A stretch of DNA of 18,626 bases from an uncultured Olsenella sp. (GCA_959598545.1 CAUGFC010000026.1:1-18626); one strand, 5' to 3'; shown: positions 1 through 8,677, numbered from the stretch's first letter. The notes: generated from the sequence alone by a model not told the origin. Numbers and translations are program-made.

Positions 1-1
1 G

Positions 2-1414
2 CAGTTCGGCGGCAAGCTCTACCTCGAGTTCGGCGGCAAGCTCTTCGACGACTACCACGCGAGCCGCGTGCTGCCCGGCTTCGAGCCCGACTCCAAGATC
101 CGCATGCTCGAGAGCCTGGCCGACGACGTCGAGGCCATCATCGTCATCAACGCCGACAACATCGAGAACGCCAAGCGCCGCTCCGACATCGGCATCACCT
201 ACGAGGAGGACGCGCTGCGCCTCATGGACTCGTTCCGCGCGCGCGGCCTCACGGTGGGCGGCATCTGCATCACCCACTTCACCGGCCAGCCCCACGCCGA
301 GGCCTTCCAGCGCCGCCTCGAGGGCATGGGCGTCTCGGTCTGGCGCCACTACCTGATCGACGGCTACCCCTCCGACGTCGACCACATCGTCTCCGACGAG
401 GGCTTCGGCAAGAACGACTACATCGAGACGACCCACCCGCTCGTCGTGGTCACGGCGCCCGGCCCCGGCTCGGGCAAGCTCGCGACCTGCCTCTCCCAGC
501 TCTACCACGAGAACAAGCGCGGCGTTCAGGCCGGCTACGCCAAGTACGAGACCTTCCCCGTGTGGAACCTCCCGCTCAAGCACCCGGTGAACATCGCCTA
601 CGAGGCCGCCACCGCCGACCTCGACGACCGCAACATCATCGACCCCTGGCACCTCGAGGCCTACGGCGACGTCACGGTCAACTACAACCGCGACGTGGAG
701 ACCTTCCCCGTGCTCAAGGCGATGATGGAGAAGATCGCCGGCGAGAGCCCCTACCAGTCCCCCACGGACATGGGCGTCAACATGGTCGGCCTGTGCATCT
801 CCGACGACGACGCCTGCCAGGAGGCCGCGAAGAACGAGATCGTGCGCCGCTGGTTCGCCGCCGCCGAGGAGCTGCGTCGCACCGGCGAGGGCGAGGACGC
901 GCTCGCCAAGATCGAGCTGCTCATGAGCCAGGCGGGCGTGACCTGCGACTACTCCCCCGCGCACCAGAAGGCCCTCGAGAAGGAGGAGGCCACCGGCGGC
1001 CCGGCTGCCGCCATGGTGCTCCCCGACGGCGCGCTCGTGACGGGAAAGACCTCCGACCTCATGGGCGCGGCGGCGTCGCTCCTGCTCAACGCCGCCAAGC
1101 ACATGGCAGGCATCCCCAAGGAGACCTACGTGGTGAGCAGCGAGGCCCTCGTGCCCATCTGCCACCTCAAGACCGACCACCTGCGCAGCCACAACCCGCG
1201 CCTCCACTCCGACGAGATGCTCATCGCGCTCTCCCTCTCCTCCGCCACCAACGACCAGGCGGAGGCGACGGTCGACGCGCTCGAGCAGCTGGCCGGCTGC
1301 GACGCGTACTTCTCGGTCATCCTCTCCGAGGCCGACAAGAGCACCTACCGCAACCTCGGCATCAACGTCTGCTGCGAGCCCAAGTACGAGCGCCGCGGCT
1401 ACTACCACCGGTAG
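2..1414 (+). CDS. DUF1846 (UPF0371) family protein, N-terminus outside window
   Basis: This is a partial gene: the frame is open from base 2, and 470 codons are visible before the TAG at 1412-1414. DUF1846 proteins are usually close to 500 residues, so roughly 25-30 N-terminal residues are missing. The first visible residues (KLYLEFGGKLFDDYHASRVLPGF region) match the strongly conserved start of this family, so the GTG at 68 is not the true start. A glycine-rich, P-loop-like segment TAPGPGSGK is encoded at 452-478, followed by conserved YETFPVWNLPLKHPVN and EAATADLDD stretches. The biochemical role of the family is not established. The protein has no signal peptide or membrane segment in the visible part and is probably cytosolic. 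A HAD phosphatase gene follows after 39 bases on the same strand. The family assignment is confident; the function is unknown. Confidence 0.9.
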   Translation, partial: QFGGKLYLEFGGKLFDDYHASRVLPGFEPDSKIRMLESLADDVEAIIVINADNIENAKRRSDIGITYEEDALRLMDSFRARGLTVGGICITHFTGQPHAEAFQRRLEGMGVSVWRHYLIDGYPSDVDHIVSDEGFGKNDYIETTHPLVVVTAPGPGSGKLATCLSQLYHENKRGVQAGYAKYETFPVWNLPLKHPVNIAYEAATADLDDRNIIDPWHLEAYGDVTVNYNRDVETFPVLKAMMEKIAGESPYQSPTDMGVNMVGLCISDDDACQEAAKNEIVRRWFAAAEELRRTGEGEDALAKIELLMSQAGVTCDYSPAHQKALEKEEATGGPAAAMVLPDGALVTGKTSDLMGAAASLLLNAAKHMAGIPKETYVVSSEALVPICHLKTDHLRSHNPRLHSDEMLIALSLSSATNDQAEATVDALEQLAGCDAYFSVILSEADKSTYRNLGINVCCEPKYERRGYYHR

Positions 1415-1453
1415 GCCGACGCCGACCGGCGCGTCCTGCGGAGCGGAGCGCCC

Positions 1454-2281
1454 ATGACCTACGAACTCATAGCCTTTGACATGGACGGGACGCTGCTGGA
1501 CTCCAGGAAGCGGGTCCTGCCCTCGTCCACCCGCGCCCTCGAGCGCGCGGCAAAGGCCGGCAAGGTGGCCGCCATCAGCTCCGGGCGCTGCCCGCAGATG
1601 GTTGAGCTCAACCAGGAGAGCTTCGCCTCGGTCCGCTACGCGATCTGCTGCAACGGGACCGTCCTCTACGACCTCCACGAGCACCGCGTCCTCTCGGCGG
1701 CCCCCATGGACCGCGAGGCCATCGTGCGAGCCCTGGAGGCCCTGGGCGACGAGGACGCCATGATCGACGTGTTCCAGGGCTGGGGGTTTTACTGCCAGGC
1801 CTCGCACGTCGAGAGCATGCCGCGTTACAACATGGGCATCTACCAGGACATGTACCGCATGACGGCCCGTCAGGTGGAGGACATCCGCCCCGTGATGCTT
1901 GACCCGAGCGCCACCTACCAGAAGTTCATCTTCCACTTCACCAGCGCCGAGGCGCGCGAGCGCGTGGCGGCGCGCCTGGGGGACCTGCCGGCGGAGATCG
2001 CCCGCTCGGAGGAGTCCAGCCTCGAGTTCTCGCCCAAGGGGGTGACCAAGGCCACTGGGCTTCTCGCCCTGGCGGACCTCCTGGGTATCGACCGCGCGGC
2101 GACGATCGCCGTGGGCGACGCCGACAACGACCTCGACATGCTGCGTGCCGCGGGGCTCGGCGTGGCCATGGGCAATGCCAACGACAACGCGCGCGCGGCG
2201 GCCGACGTCATCGTCGCCGACAACGACCACGACGGCTGCGCCGAGGCAATCGAGCGCTTCCTGCTGGACGACGCCCGATGA
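1454..2281 (+). CDS. Cof-type HAD-superfamily hydrolase (phosphatase)
   Basis: The 275-residue product is a typical class IIB (Cof-type) HAD phosphatase. Motif I is FDMDGT at residues 8-13, with nucleophile D9 and acid/base D11. Motif II is the ISSGR segment near 41-45, motif III is K195 in SPKGVTKA, and motif IV is GDADND at 221-226, binding Mg2+ through its aspartates. The cap domain lies between about residues 80 and 190. Such enzymes usually hydrolyse sugar phosphates, FMN or other small phosphoesters in the cytosol; the substrate cannot be read from sequence. A GGAG at 1445-1448 lies 5 bases before the ATG. The stop overlaps the asparaginase start as ATGA (2278-2281), which implies translational coupling. 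The length is normal for the family. Confidence 0.93.
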   Translation: MTYELIAFDMDGTLLDSRKRVLPSSTRALERAAKAGKVAAISSGRCPQMVELNQESFASVRYAICCNGTVLYDLHEHRVLSAAPMDREAIVRALEALGDEDAMIDVFQGWGFYCQASHVESMPRYNMGIYQDMYRMTARQVEDIRPVMLDPSATYQKFIFHFTSAEARERVAARLGDLPAEIARSEESSLEFSPKGVTKATGLLALADLLGIDRAATIAVGDADNDLDMLRAAGLGVAMGNANDNARAAADVIVADNDHDGCAEAIERFLLDDAR

Positions 2282-3282
2282 GCCGCATCCTGGTCATAGC
2301 CACCGGCGGCACCATCGCCTCCACGCCCGAGCGCGACGGGCTGGCGCCCACGCTCACGGGTCGCGAGCTCGCCGAGCGCGTGCCGCTGCTGGACACCCTC
2401 TGCAAGCTCGACTTCGTTCAGCCCATGAACATCGACAGCACCAATATGCGCCCGCGCGACTGGCTCCGGATCGCCTCCGTGGTCCGCGACTCCTACGACC
2501 GCTACGACGGCTTCGTCGTCCTCCACGGCACCGACACCATGGCCTACACCGCCGCCGCCCTCTCCTACCTGGTCCAGGACAGCGAGAAGCCCATCGTGCT
2601 CACCGGATCGCAGCAGCCCATGGCCAACCCCTTCACCGACGCCAAGCTCAACCTCTACCACAGCGTCCTCTACGCCTGCGACCCCGCCTCCCGCGACGTG
2701 AGCGTGGTCTTCGGCGGCGAGGTCATCTGCGGCACGCGCGCCCGCAAGCAGCGCACCATGAGCTTCAACGCGTTCACCAGCATGAACTTCCCGCCGCTCG
2801 CCTACGTCCGCGGAGAGCGCGTGGTCCGCGCCACCGGCGTCGCACAGGCCGAGAAGGACGGGCGGGCGCCGCGCTTCTACGACGCCCTCGACGACCGCGT
2901 GATCGTCCTCAAGCTCACGCCCGAGCTGCGGCCGAGCATCTTCGAGCTGCTCGCCCCGGACTACGATGCCGTGATCCTGGAGACCTTCGGCATCGGTGGC
3001 ATCCCCGCCTACGACGGGGCGTACCAGCGGGCGATCTACGACTGGGTCGAGTCCGGGCGCACGCTCGTCGTGACCACCCAGGTTCCCGAGGAGGGACTCG
3101 ACCTCGGCGTCTACGAGGTCGGTCGCGCCTACGCCGATCGGTGCGGCATCCTGCGCGGCGACGACATGACCACCGAGGCGCTCGTGGCAAAGACCATGTG
3201 GGCGCTCGGCCAGACACGCGACCCGAGCGAGGTCGCGCGCCTCTTCTACCAGCCCGTCAACAACGACCGTTCGGCGAGATAA
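2278..3282 (+). CDS. ansA: L-asparaginase, type I-like (cytoplasmic)
   Basis: The 334-residue product hydrolyses L-asparagine to aspartate and ammonia. The first catalytic threonine, T12, sits in TGGTIAS (residues 9-15). The second catalytic signature is HGTDTM (residues 83-88), with T85 and D86, and a lysine in the expected region is K157. There is no signal peptide, so a cytosolic type I enzyme is more likely than the periplasmic type II. A conserved VLTGSQQPM segment (107-115) supports the family. The start codon overlaps the HAD stop by four bases and has no strong ribosome site of its own, which is consistent with translational coupling. Some related enzymes act on Gln or on asparaginyl peptides, so substrate preference is not proven. 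The stop is TAA at 3280-3282. Confidence 0.93.
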   Translation: MSRILVIATGGTIASTPERDGLAPTLTGRELAERVPLLDTLCKLDFVQPMNIDSTNMRPRDWLRIASVVRDSYDRYDGFVVLHGTDTMAYTAAALSYLVQDSEKPIVLTGSQQPMANPFTDAKLNLYHSVLYACDPASRDVSVVFGGEVICGTRARKQRTMSFNAFTSMNFPPLAYVRGERVVRATGVAQAEKDGRAPRFYDALDDRVIVLKLTPELRPSIFELLAPDYDAVILETFGIGGIPAYDGAYQRAIYDWVESGRTLVVTTQVPEEGLDLGVYEVGRAYADRCGILRGDDMTTEALVAKTMWALGQTRDPSEVARLFYQPVNNDRSAR

Positions 3283-3368
3283 TCGACCTTTCCCTCCCCT
3301 CGGTGCATCGCCTCTTCAATTCTTGGTTTAGCCTTCTTGCACGTAAGGCCCAGCGAGAAGGGGCAAAG

Positions 3369-4034
3369 ATGCCCGGCATGAGAACGATGAGCGCAAGGGC
3401 GCTCGGCCTCGTCGTGACAGCGGTGCTCGCAACCACGCTCGTCGCATGCGGGGGGACAGAGCAGTCCCCCGCCCCCGAGTCCGAGGGCGCGGAGACCGTC
3501 GAGGTGGAGGCAGACTCCACCGAAGAGCCGGAAGACGCGGAGGTCTCGCAGCCCACGCCCACGACGGTCGAGGTCAACCAGAGCGTCACCGACGAGGAGC
3601 TCGGCTACACCATCACGCTCAAGCAGGCCATCGTCGACATTCCCTTTGATGACGCCAACATCTGGGCCGACGGCTATCGCACGGGCGCCTGCGTCGAGGT
3701 GGAGCTGACGAACAACAGCGAGTACGTTGCCACGCTGCGCGGCACCGACCTCTGCCTGCTCGTGGACGGTGAGGAGGTCGACACCAACACGAGCCGCATC
3801 AGCACCTTCCAGACGTTTGCCGATGACAACGGGCTCACCGCGCTGCCGTCGGAGGGCGCCGGTCAGGGCGAGACCATCTCGGGCTGGCTGTTCTACTACT
3901 TTGACACCGGCTCCGGCGACAACGAGCTCGCCCTGCGTTACTCTCGCATGGAAACCGAGGTCAGCGTGATCGGAGGCCCCGAGGGCGGATCCAGCTACAC
4001 GATTCCCGCCGAGGACTTCGACATCGCCTTCTAG
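3369..4034 (+). CDS. secreted lipoprotein with DUF4352-like domain
   Basis: The 221-residue product has a clear lipoprotein signal. There is a short basic N-terminus, a hydrophobic stretch at about residues 11-26 and a lipobox LVAC with the lipidated cysteine at C27. A low-complexity acidic/Ser/Pro linker follows to about residue 70 (EPEDAE and PTPTT runs). The globular remainder (about 75-215) begins ELGYTITLKQA and has the alternating beta pattern, ELTNNS segment and late GWLFYYFD motif of the immunoglobulin-like DUF4352 group of Gram-positive surface lipoproteins. The ATG at 3369 was chosen because GAGAAGGGG at 3355-3363 lies 5 bases upstream; the same frame is open far upstream but is only a shadow of ansA. 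The ligand and role are unknown. It converges with the minus-strand gene ending at 4062. Confidence 0.82.
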   Translation: MPGMRTMSARALGLVVTAVLATTLVACGGTEQSPAPESEGAETVEVEADSTEEPEDAEVSQPTPTTVEVNQSVTDEELGYTITLKQAIVDIPFDDANIWADGYRTGACVEVELTNNSEYVATLRGTDLCLLVDGEEVDTNTSRISTFQTFADDNGLTALPSEGAGQGETISGWLFYYFDTGSGDNELALRYSRMETEVSVIGGPEGGSSYTIPAEDFDIAF

Positions 4035-4061
4035 CGCCGCACGCCAAACAACGGGCACATC

Positions 4062-5810
4062 TCAGAGGAGGTCGGCCACCGTGACGGTGGCGGCCTCCTC
4101 GGTCTTCTCGCCGCAGCGGAACGAAATCTCGTCGCCCGGCTGATAGGTCACGATCTCGAGCAGGCCCGGCAGGGCGAAGTCGTAGATCGTCTCGTCCCCC
4201 TCGAGCGTGACGTAGAAGTGCGAGTTGCCGTCCACCACGGCCTGCGCGATCGTGGCGATCGTGCCGGAGACCTCAACCGTGACCGAGGCGTCCGCCGCCT
4301 CCTGCTCGCTGAGCAGGCCGTCGGCGGCCAGCAGGGAGAGGTAGGCCTCCTGGCACTCCTCCACCGTGGAGCCCGTGGCCACGCTCTGATACTGCTCGAT
4401 GTTGATCATCGCGAACATCTTGACCAGGCCCGCATCGTCCTTGAGACTCACGAAGTAGGTGGGCTGGCCGGCCACGTTGAGCAGGATCGGGTAGGTTGCC
4501 TGGTAGCGGAGGTTCTGCAGCTGGCCCTCGGCGCTCGCCATGGCCGAGGCCTCCGTAGCGCCCGCCACCGGGTAGAAGTGCGACTCGCCCGTGCGCTGGT
4601 TCACCAGGATGAAGCCGACGCTCGAGTCGTCAGCCGTCACGGAGGTCACGCCGGTGTAGAGGTAGATGTCCTCTCCCTGCGCGATGTAGTTGTAGCCCAG
4701 CTGGCCGTTGGTGCCCGGCGTGGTGCGCACCACGCCCTCCTGGCCGAGCCACGAGTTGAGCCAGCCCCTCTCGTACATGCCGCTCCAGTTGTACTGCTCG
4801 ATCAGCAGGTCGGAGGGGTAGGCGCGGTCCACCCACGTGGGAACCTCCTCCACGGCGTAGAAGTCCGTCTCGCCCGTGCATGCGTCCACGAGCACCACGG
4901 CGTAGATGTCCGTACCGCCAAAGGTGCCGATCGTACGGCGCTGGACCGGGTAGACCCACCAGGGATGGCCCTCCTCGTCCAGCTCGAAGGACTTCTGGTC
5001 GAACATGAGCCCCGGATAGGAGAGCTGCACGTGACGGTCCACGTTGCGCGCGAGCGGCTCGGAGTCGGAGTAGAGGATCGGCTCATCCAGCCGCACGACC
5101 TCGGCCTCCTGCGTCACCATGTCCACCAGCACGTACGCCGGGATACCCGTGTCGCGGTTGGAGAGCCACTTGAAGAGGTCCGCGTAGACGAGCGGGCTCA
5201 CGCGTACGGGCCGTCCCTGGTAGTTGATCTGGCTGTAGGTGTCCGCGATCTCGAACTGGCTCACGTACTCCGGGATGGAGCCCATCGCACGGTTGCCCAG
5301 AAGAATCGCGGAGTCGCGGTCGATGACGGGGACCTCGGCGTAGTCCACCTCCTCGATGTCCTCGGCAAAGACGCCGTCGGTGGTGTCGAGCACGCTCGCG
5401 TAGCGCTCGGCGTTGCCGGGGAAGAAGGGCTGGGAGAGCAGCAGGCCCACCACGAAGCCCACGATCGGCGCCGCGGGGACGACCATGAGCCGCCGGAACA
5501 GCTTCGCGTTCTTGACGCTGCGCGCCGCCAGCACGGGCAGGACCAGCAACGCCACGAGACAGATGCCCACGATCCAGGTCCAGATCTGCATGCTCTGCAG
5601 GCTGAGCGAGGGGTGGAACCACCAGTAGCACGCCACGAGGGCAACCACGACCGCGATGGCGAGCACGATGAGCGCCCGCTTGCCCCACGTGGCGAGACGA
5701 TCGAAGAGCGAGCTGCCGGGGCGCGGGATGTCGCCGGGGCCGCCGTTCTTCTCGGCGCCGCGGCGCATCTGGTCGAACAGGTCCTTCAGGTTCGGTCCTT
5801 CGCTGGGCAT
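4062..5810 (-). CDS. membrane-anchored protein of unknown function, three N-terminal membrane segments and a large outer domain
   Basis: I do not recognise a named family. The 582-residue product starts with about 40 hydrophilic residues. Three hydrophobic segments follow at about 45-65, 75-96 and 109-130, then a soluble part of about 450 residues, probably extracytoplasmic. That part contains at least three related units of a hydrophobic strand followed by V(D/N)xxTxE and a further strand. They lie near 226-240 (YVLVDMVTQEAEVV), 303-319 (YAVVLVDACTGETDFYA) and 399-414 (GFILVNQRTGESHFYPV), which resembles PepSY-like repeats. The last 75 residues (about 508-570) look like a small beta barrel of OB type. 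The start at 5810 is preferred over the longer frame to 5885 because an AAGGAAGGAA purine run precedes it. It is convergent with the lipoprotein gene. The topology is well supported; the function is not. Confidence 0.75.
   Translation of the reverse strand: MPSEGPNLKDLFDQMRRGAEKNGGPGDIPRPGSSLFDRLATWGKRALIVLAIAVVVALVACYWWFHPSLSLQSMQIWTWIVGICLVALLVLPVLAARSVKNAKLFRRLMVVPAAPIVGFVVGLLLSQPFFPGNAERYASVLDTTDGVFAEDIEEVDYAEVPVIDRDSAILLGNRAMGSIPEYVSQFEIADTYSQINYQGRPVRVSPLVYADLFKWLSNRDTGIPAYVLVDMVTQEAEVVRLDEPILYSDSEPLARNVDRHVQLSYPGLMFDQKSFELDEEGHPWWVYPVQRRTIGTFGGTDIYAVVLVDACTGETDFYAVEEVPTWVDRAYPSDLLIEQYNWSGMYERGWLNSWLGQEGVVRTTPGTNGQLGYNYIAQGEDIYLYTGVTSVTADDSSVGFILVNQRTGESHFYPVAGATEASAMASAEGQLQNLRYQATYPILLNVAGQPTYFVSLKDDAGLVKMFAMINIEQYQSVATGSTVEECQEAYLSLLAADGLLSEQEAADASVTVEVSGTIATIAQAVVDGNSHFYVTLEGDETIYDFALPGLLEIVTYQPGDEISFRCGEKTEEAATVTVADLL
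4065..4100. terminator. possible convergent stem-loop inside the 3' end of the minus-strand gene
   Basis: The arms 4065-4071 and 4094-4100 pair over 7 bp, and 4075-4081 pairs with 4085-4091 over another 7 bp around a 3-base loop. The hairpin overlaps the last codons of the minus-strand membrane-protein gene and lies 31 bases after the lipoprotein stop. There is no good T-tract on either side, so intrinsic termination is uncertain. Confidence 0.3.
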
Positions 5811-5844
5811 CGGGGGGTTCCTTCCTTGGTCGCACGACGCGGAG

Positions 5845-5850
5845 ATTGTA
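5845..5850 (-). promoter_or_regulatory. candidate -10 box for the membrane-protein gene
   Basis: On the minus strand this reads TACAAT (5 of 6 to consensus). It would give a transcript start about 28 bases before the ATG at 5810. No convincing -35 box is visible. Confidence 0.3.
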
Positions 5851-5900
5851 CCCAAAGCCACCTGAACGCATGCGCCGGCGGACACTCGTCGCCCTCTCCT

Positions 5901-6015
5901 CTTCCGGGTGTGTACGAAGTTGCGATATTGATACGGTACCTTTCAATCACGTTTCCGCAGATAAGCTAGTTACCGAGAAGAACATCAAGGTTCAAACTTC
6001 GTACACACCCGGAAG
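5901..6015. repeat. 115-bp element with 21-bp perfect terminal inverted repeats
   Basis: Bases 5901-5921 are the exact reverse complement of 5995-6015 (arm begins CTTCCGGGTGTG). The 73-base spacer is AT-rich compared with the roughly 70% GC surroundings. It contains a 13-base segment at 5972-5984 reading TGTTCTTCTCGGT on the minus strand, a close variant of a core also found in two other intergenic repeats of this window. It fills most of the 221-base gap between the ABC permease stop (6032) and the membrane-protein start (5810). No T-tract follows either arm, so it does not look like an intrinsic terminator. No ORF and no obvious target-site duplication are seen. Confidence 0.85.
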
Positions 6016-6031
6016 GAGGTCGGATGACGCG

Positions 6032-7834
6032 TCAGCGCTCGCGGCGGGAGAGGCTGCGCGCGCAGGGGCCGAGCAGCCACCACGTGAGCGCCGCGCACTC
6101 CACGACGAAGACCGCCAAAGCCAGCCCAAGCGCAACCGGCACCGCGAGCACGTTCCAGAGGGCTCCGCCAAGAAGGGCGAGCGCGGGCAGCGCCATCACG
6201 ACCACGCCCACGAGCACTCCCGCGAAGACCATCAGCGTGGCGCCGCCACCCTTGACGAGCTGGGCCTCGTTGTCCCACGTGAGGCGCGGGAAGAGGGCGC
6301 CCAGGCCGAGCGACAGCAGGCCGAGCGAGACGGTGGCGCCCAGGTAGATGGCCGCGAGATAGGCGCCCGGAGCCGCGGGCACGCCCAGCACCACCAACGC
6401 CACCACGATGAGCACGAGCATTGGGACCGTGGAGAGCGCGAACGGCGCCACGAACTTCGCCGCCAGGTAGGCACGCCAGTCCATGGGCAGGCCGCGCATG
6501 AAGAAGAAGTCCTCGCCGTCGCGGCTCACGCCCATCGTGAACGAGTAGGACGAGAAGCCCAGGAAGAGCCCGAAGACCAGCACACCCACGGCGCACCACG
6601 CGAGCGCGGGGCTGTCGAAGGCGAGAAGCGCCGTGAGGGAGCGGGCCATCTCGAGGAGGTCCATCGGCCCGATGCCCGCCTCAGACGCCTGCGAGACGCC
6701 CACCATGCCGCTCACGACCATGATGACCACGAAGTAGAGCGGCATGAGCAGCGAGCTCAGGACGAACTGGTTGAAGAACACGGGCACGCGGACCATCGTC
6801 TTCCAGTCGCGGCTGAGGTTGGCGGCGAACGCGCCGCGCGTGCGCGTGGCCTGGGCGAGCTCGGCGCCCTCGACGCGGCGGCCACGCTTCCCGCCGGCGC
6901 CCTGGAGCGCCTGGACACCCTCGAAGTACCAGCGCCGCGCCACCGCGGAGAGCACGACGGCGTAGACCGCCACGCACGCGAGCATGCCGAGAAGCCCGCC
7001 GAGTGCGGCCGGGACGTCGCCCTCGATGACCGGCCGCGCCAGCAGCGAGGGCGGGCACAGGACTCCCATCACGACCGCGGGGACGCCGCCCGAGAGCAGC
7101 TGCCCCGAGCCGGAGGCCAGCGACGCCAGGCCGTCGCCCTGGAGCGCAAACTGGCTGCCCACGCCGATGACGAGCGCGAGCACGACGATGAGCCCGCCAA
7201 AGAAGCGCGAGAAGCGGTCCTTATCGTGCGCGAGGCGCGAGAAGCGCATGATCGGCACGCAGACGATCACGAGCGCCAGGTTGACGGCCACGGCACTCAG
7301 CACGAAGGCCAGCGCCATGGCGACCCACGACCCGGGCGCGGCGTCCGCGGCGAGCAGGGAGCCCAGACCGATCGGAAGGATGATGAGGTCGCCGAGCAGC
7401 GACATTCCCAGGAAGTGGACCAGCTTTGCCCACATGACGGTGGTCGCCGAGACGGGCAGCGTGAGGTAGTAGCCGAGGTCGCGGACGAAGTAGAGGATGT
7501 TCACGGCCTGGTAGAGCCCCGTGAGCACGGTGAGCCCCACGAGGCACACCACGCAGAGGCTGAACGCCAGGTACGGCGTGACGCCGGTATCGCCCAGCAT
7601 GTAGCCCATCATGAAGAACACGGCCGCGAGCAGCAGAAACAGGAAGCCCATCGCCACCTTGCGCGCACCGGCGCCGAGCCGGCCCCACAGCCCCTTGCGC
7701 TTCTCGGCAGCGTCGTCGTCGCCGAGCCCCATACCGGTGCTGTCCAGGTGCTGCTCGCCCTTGCGGATGACGCGCAGCATCACGCGGAACTGCCGCCAGG
7801 AGAGGCCCTGGGGCGCCGCGGCCGCGCGCGCCAT
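6032..7834 (-). CDS. ABC transporter permease (ABC-2-like exporter type)
   Basis: The 600-residue product is highly hydrophobic, with about 12 predicted membrane segments. Examples lie near residues 61-80, 88-110, 143-165, 170-195, 212-232, 277-298, 356-380, 410-430, 462-486, 490-513, 532-556 and 562-588. The arrangement looks like two halves joined by a basic loop (about 300-350), so one polypeptide may supply both membrane halves. It resembles the large putative ABC-2-type permeases encoded beside a single ATPase. The ATG at 7834 shares its A with the ATPase stop (TGATG), and a GGAGG just upstream supports this start; the longer frame to 8077 is antisense-like shadow. No substrate can be inferred. 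The last residues are basic (SLSRRER), suggesting a cytoplasmic C-terminus. Confidence 0.85.
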   Translation of the reverse strand: MARAAAAPQGLSWRQFRVMLRVIRKGEQHLDSTGMGLGDDDAAEKRKGLWGRLGAGARKVAMGFLFLLLAAVFFMMGYMLGDTGVTPYLAFSLCVVCLVGLTVLTGLYQAVNILYFVRDLGYYLTLPVSATTVMWAKLVHFLGMSLLGDLIILPIGLGSLLAADAAPGSWVAMALAFVLSAVAVNLALVIVCVPIMRFSRLAHDKDRFSRFFGGLIVVLALVIGVGSQFALQGDGLASLASGSGQLLSGGVPAVVMGVLCPPSLLARPVIEGDVPAALGGLLGMLACVAVYAVVLSAVARRWYFEGVQALQGAGGKRGRRVEGAELAQATRTRGAFAANLSRDWKTMVRVPVFFNQFVLSSLLMPLYFVVIMVVSGMVGVSQASEAGIGPMDLLEMARSLTALLAFDSPALAWCAVGVLVFGLFLGFSSYSFTMGVSRDGEDFFFMRGLPMDWRAYLAAKFVAPFALSTVPMLVLIVVALVVLGVPAAPGAYLAAIYLGATVSLGLLSLGLGALFPRLTWDNEAQLVKGGGATLMVFAGVLVGVVVMALPALALLGGALWNVLAVPVALGLALAVFVVECAALTWWLLGPCARSLSRRER

Positions 7835-8586
7835 CACTCGGCCTCCGCGGCAAACGGCGAGTTCTCGGACGTGAGCTCGAGGAACATCTCCTCGAGCGAC
7901 CCGTTGCTCTTGAAGTGCTCGCGCATCTCGTCGACGGTACCCACGAAGAGCAGCTCGCCGTGCGCGATCACGCCCACGCGGTCCACGACCTTCTCGGCCA
8001 CGTCGAGAACGTGGGTGGAGAAGAGCACGGTCTTGCCCGCGTCCGCGTGGCGGCGCATGGACTGCTTGAGCAGCCACGACGCCTTGGGGTCCAGGCCGGT
8101 CATGGGCTCGTCGAGGATCCAGACTGCCGGGTCGGGCAGCAGGGCACCCATGATCATCATCTTCTGGCGCATGCCGTGGGAGTAGGACTGGATCTGGTTG
8201 TCCAGCTCGCCCTCCATGCCGTACTCGCGCGCGAGGCTTGCGATGCGCGGGCCGCGCACGGCGTCCGGCACCTCGTAGACGTCCGCGATGAAGCGGAGGA
8301 ACTCGTGCCCCTTGAGGCGCAGCAGGTGGTCGGGCGAGTCGCTCACGTAGCAGAGGTTGCGCTTGGCGGCGAGCGGGTCGGTCGCCACGTTGACTCCGTC
8401 GAGCTCGATCACGCCCGAGGTGGGCGCGAGCACGCCGGCGAGCATGTTGAGCAGCGTGGACTTGCCCGCGCCGTTGGGGCCGAGAAGACCGAAGATCTCG
8501 CCGGACTGAATCTCGAGCGTGAGGTCGCGCACCGCGTTGGTGGCGCCCCCGTCGTAGGACTTGGACACGTGGTCGATGCGAATCAT
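7834..8586 (-). CDS. ABC transporter ATP-binding protein
   Basis: The 250-residue product is a single nucleotide-binding domain of the exporter type (BcrA/CcmA-like). Walker A is GPNGAGKST at residues 36-44, the signature is the variant SYSHGMRQK at 134-142 in place of LSGGQ, Walker B is VWILDEP at 155-161 and the switch histidine is H192. The usual Q-loop glutamine is not obvious; the region reads YVSDSPDHL (80-88), as in many exporters of this group. It should power the permease encoded by the next gene, which overlaps its stop by one base. AGGAG at 8591-8595 lies 4 bases before the ATG at 8586, so the longer frame to 8739 is rejected. The substrate is unknown. Confidence 0.93.
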   Translation of the reverse strand: MIRIDHVSKSYDGGATNAVRDLTLEIQSGEIFGLLGPNGAGKSTLLNMLAGVLAPTSGVIELDGVNVATDPLAAKRNLCYVSDSPDHLLRLKGHEFLRFIADVYEVPDAVRGPRIASLAREYGMEGELDNQIQSYSHGMRQKMMIMGALLPDPAVWILDEPMTGLDPKASWLLKQSMRRHADAGKTVLFSTHVLDVAEKVVDRVGVIAHGELLFVGTVDEMREHFKSNGSLEEMFLELTSENSPFAAEAE

Positions 8587-8623
8587 GGCACTCCTGTCGT
8601 AGTCGCCACTTTGGGACCGCGCA

Positions 8624-8629
8624 ATTCTA
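8624..8629 (-). promoter_or_regulatory. candidate -10 box for the ABC transporter operon
   Basis: On the minus strand this reads TAGAAT (5 of 6), placing a start about 30 bases before the ATG at 8586. The spacer upstream runs into a G9 tract (8641-8649 on the plus strand is C9), and no good -35 box is present. Confidence 0.35.
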
Positions 8630-8640
8630 TCCCTAGAGGA

Positions 8641-8649
8641 CCCCCCCCC
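8641..8649. repeat. C9/G9 homopolymer tract
   Basis: Nine consecutive C residues lie in the leader region of the ABC operon, about 11 bases upstream of the candidate -10 box. It is the longest single-base run I noticed in the window. Confidence 0.9.
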
Positions 8650-8677
8650 GGCACGATTGGCGGTCCGGTGTGGGCAC

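Noticed and set aside
2145..3368. Upstream extension of the lipoprotein frame
   Set aside because: It overlaps the HAD and asparaginase genes out of frame and reads as Arg/Pro-rich shadow. The lipoprotein signal and ribosome site place the start at 3369.
5901..6015. Reading the 115-bp inverted repeat as a simple terminator
   Set aside because: The loop would be 73 bases and no T-tract follows either arm.
5846..8185. Long plus-strand frame antisense to the ABC permease
   Set aside because: Low-complexity Arg/His/Glu-rich translation opposite a clear membrane protein; typical high-GC antisense frame.
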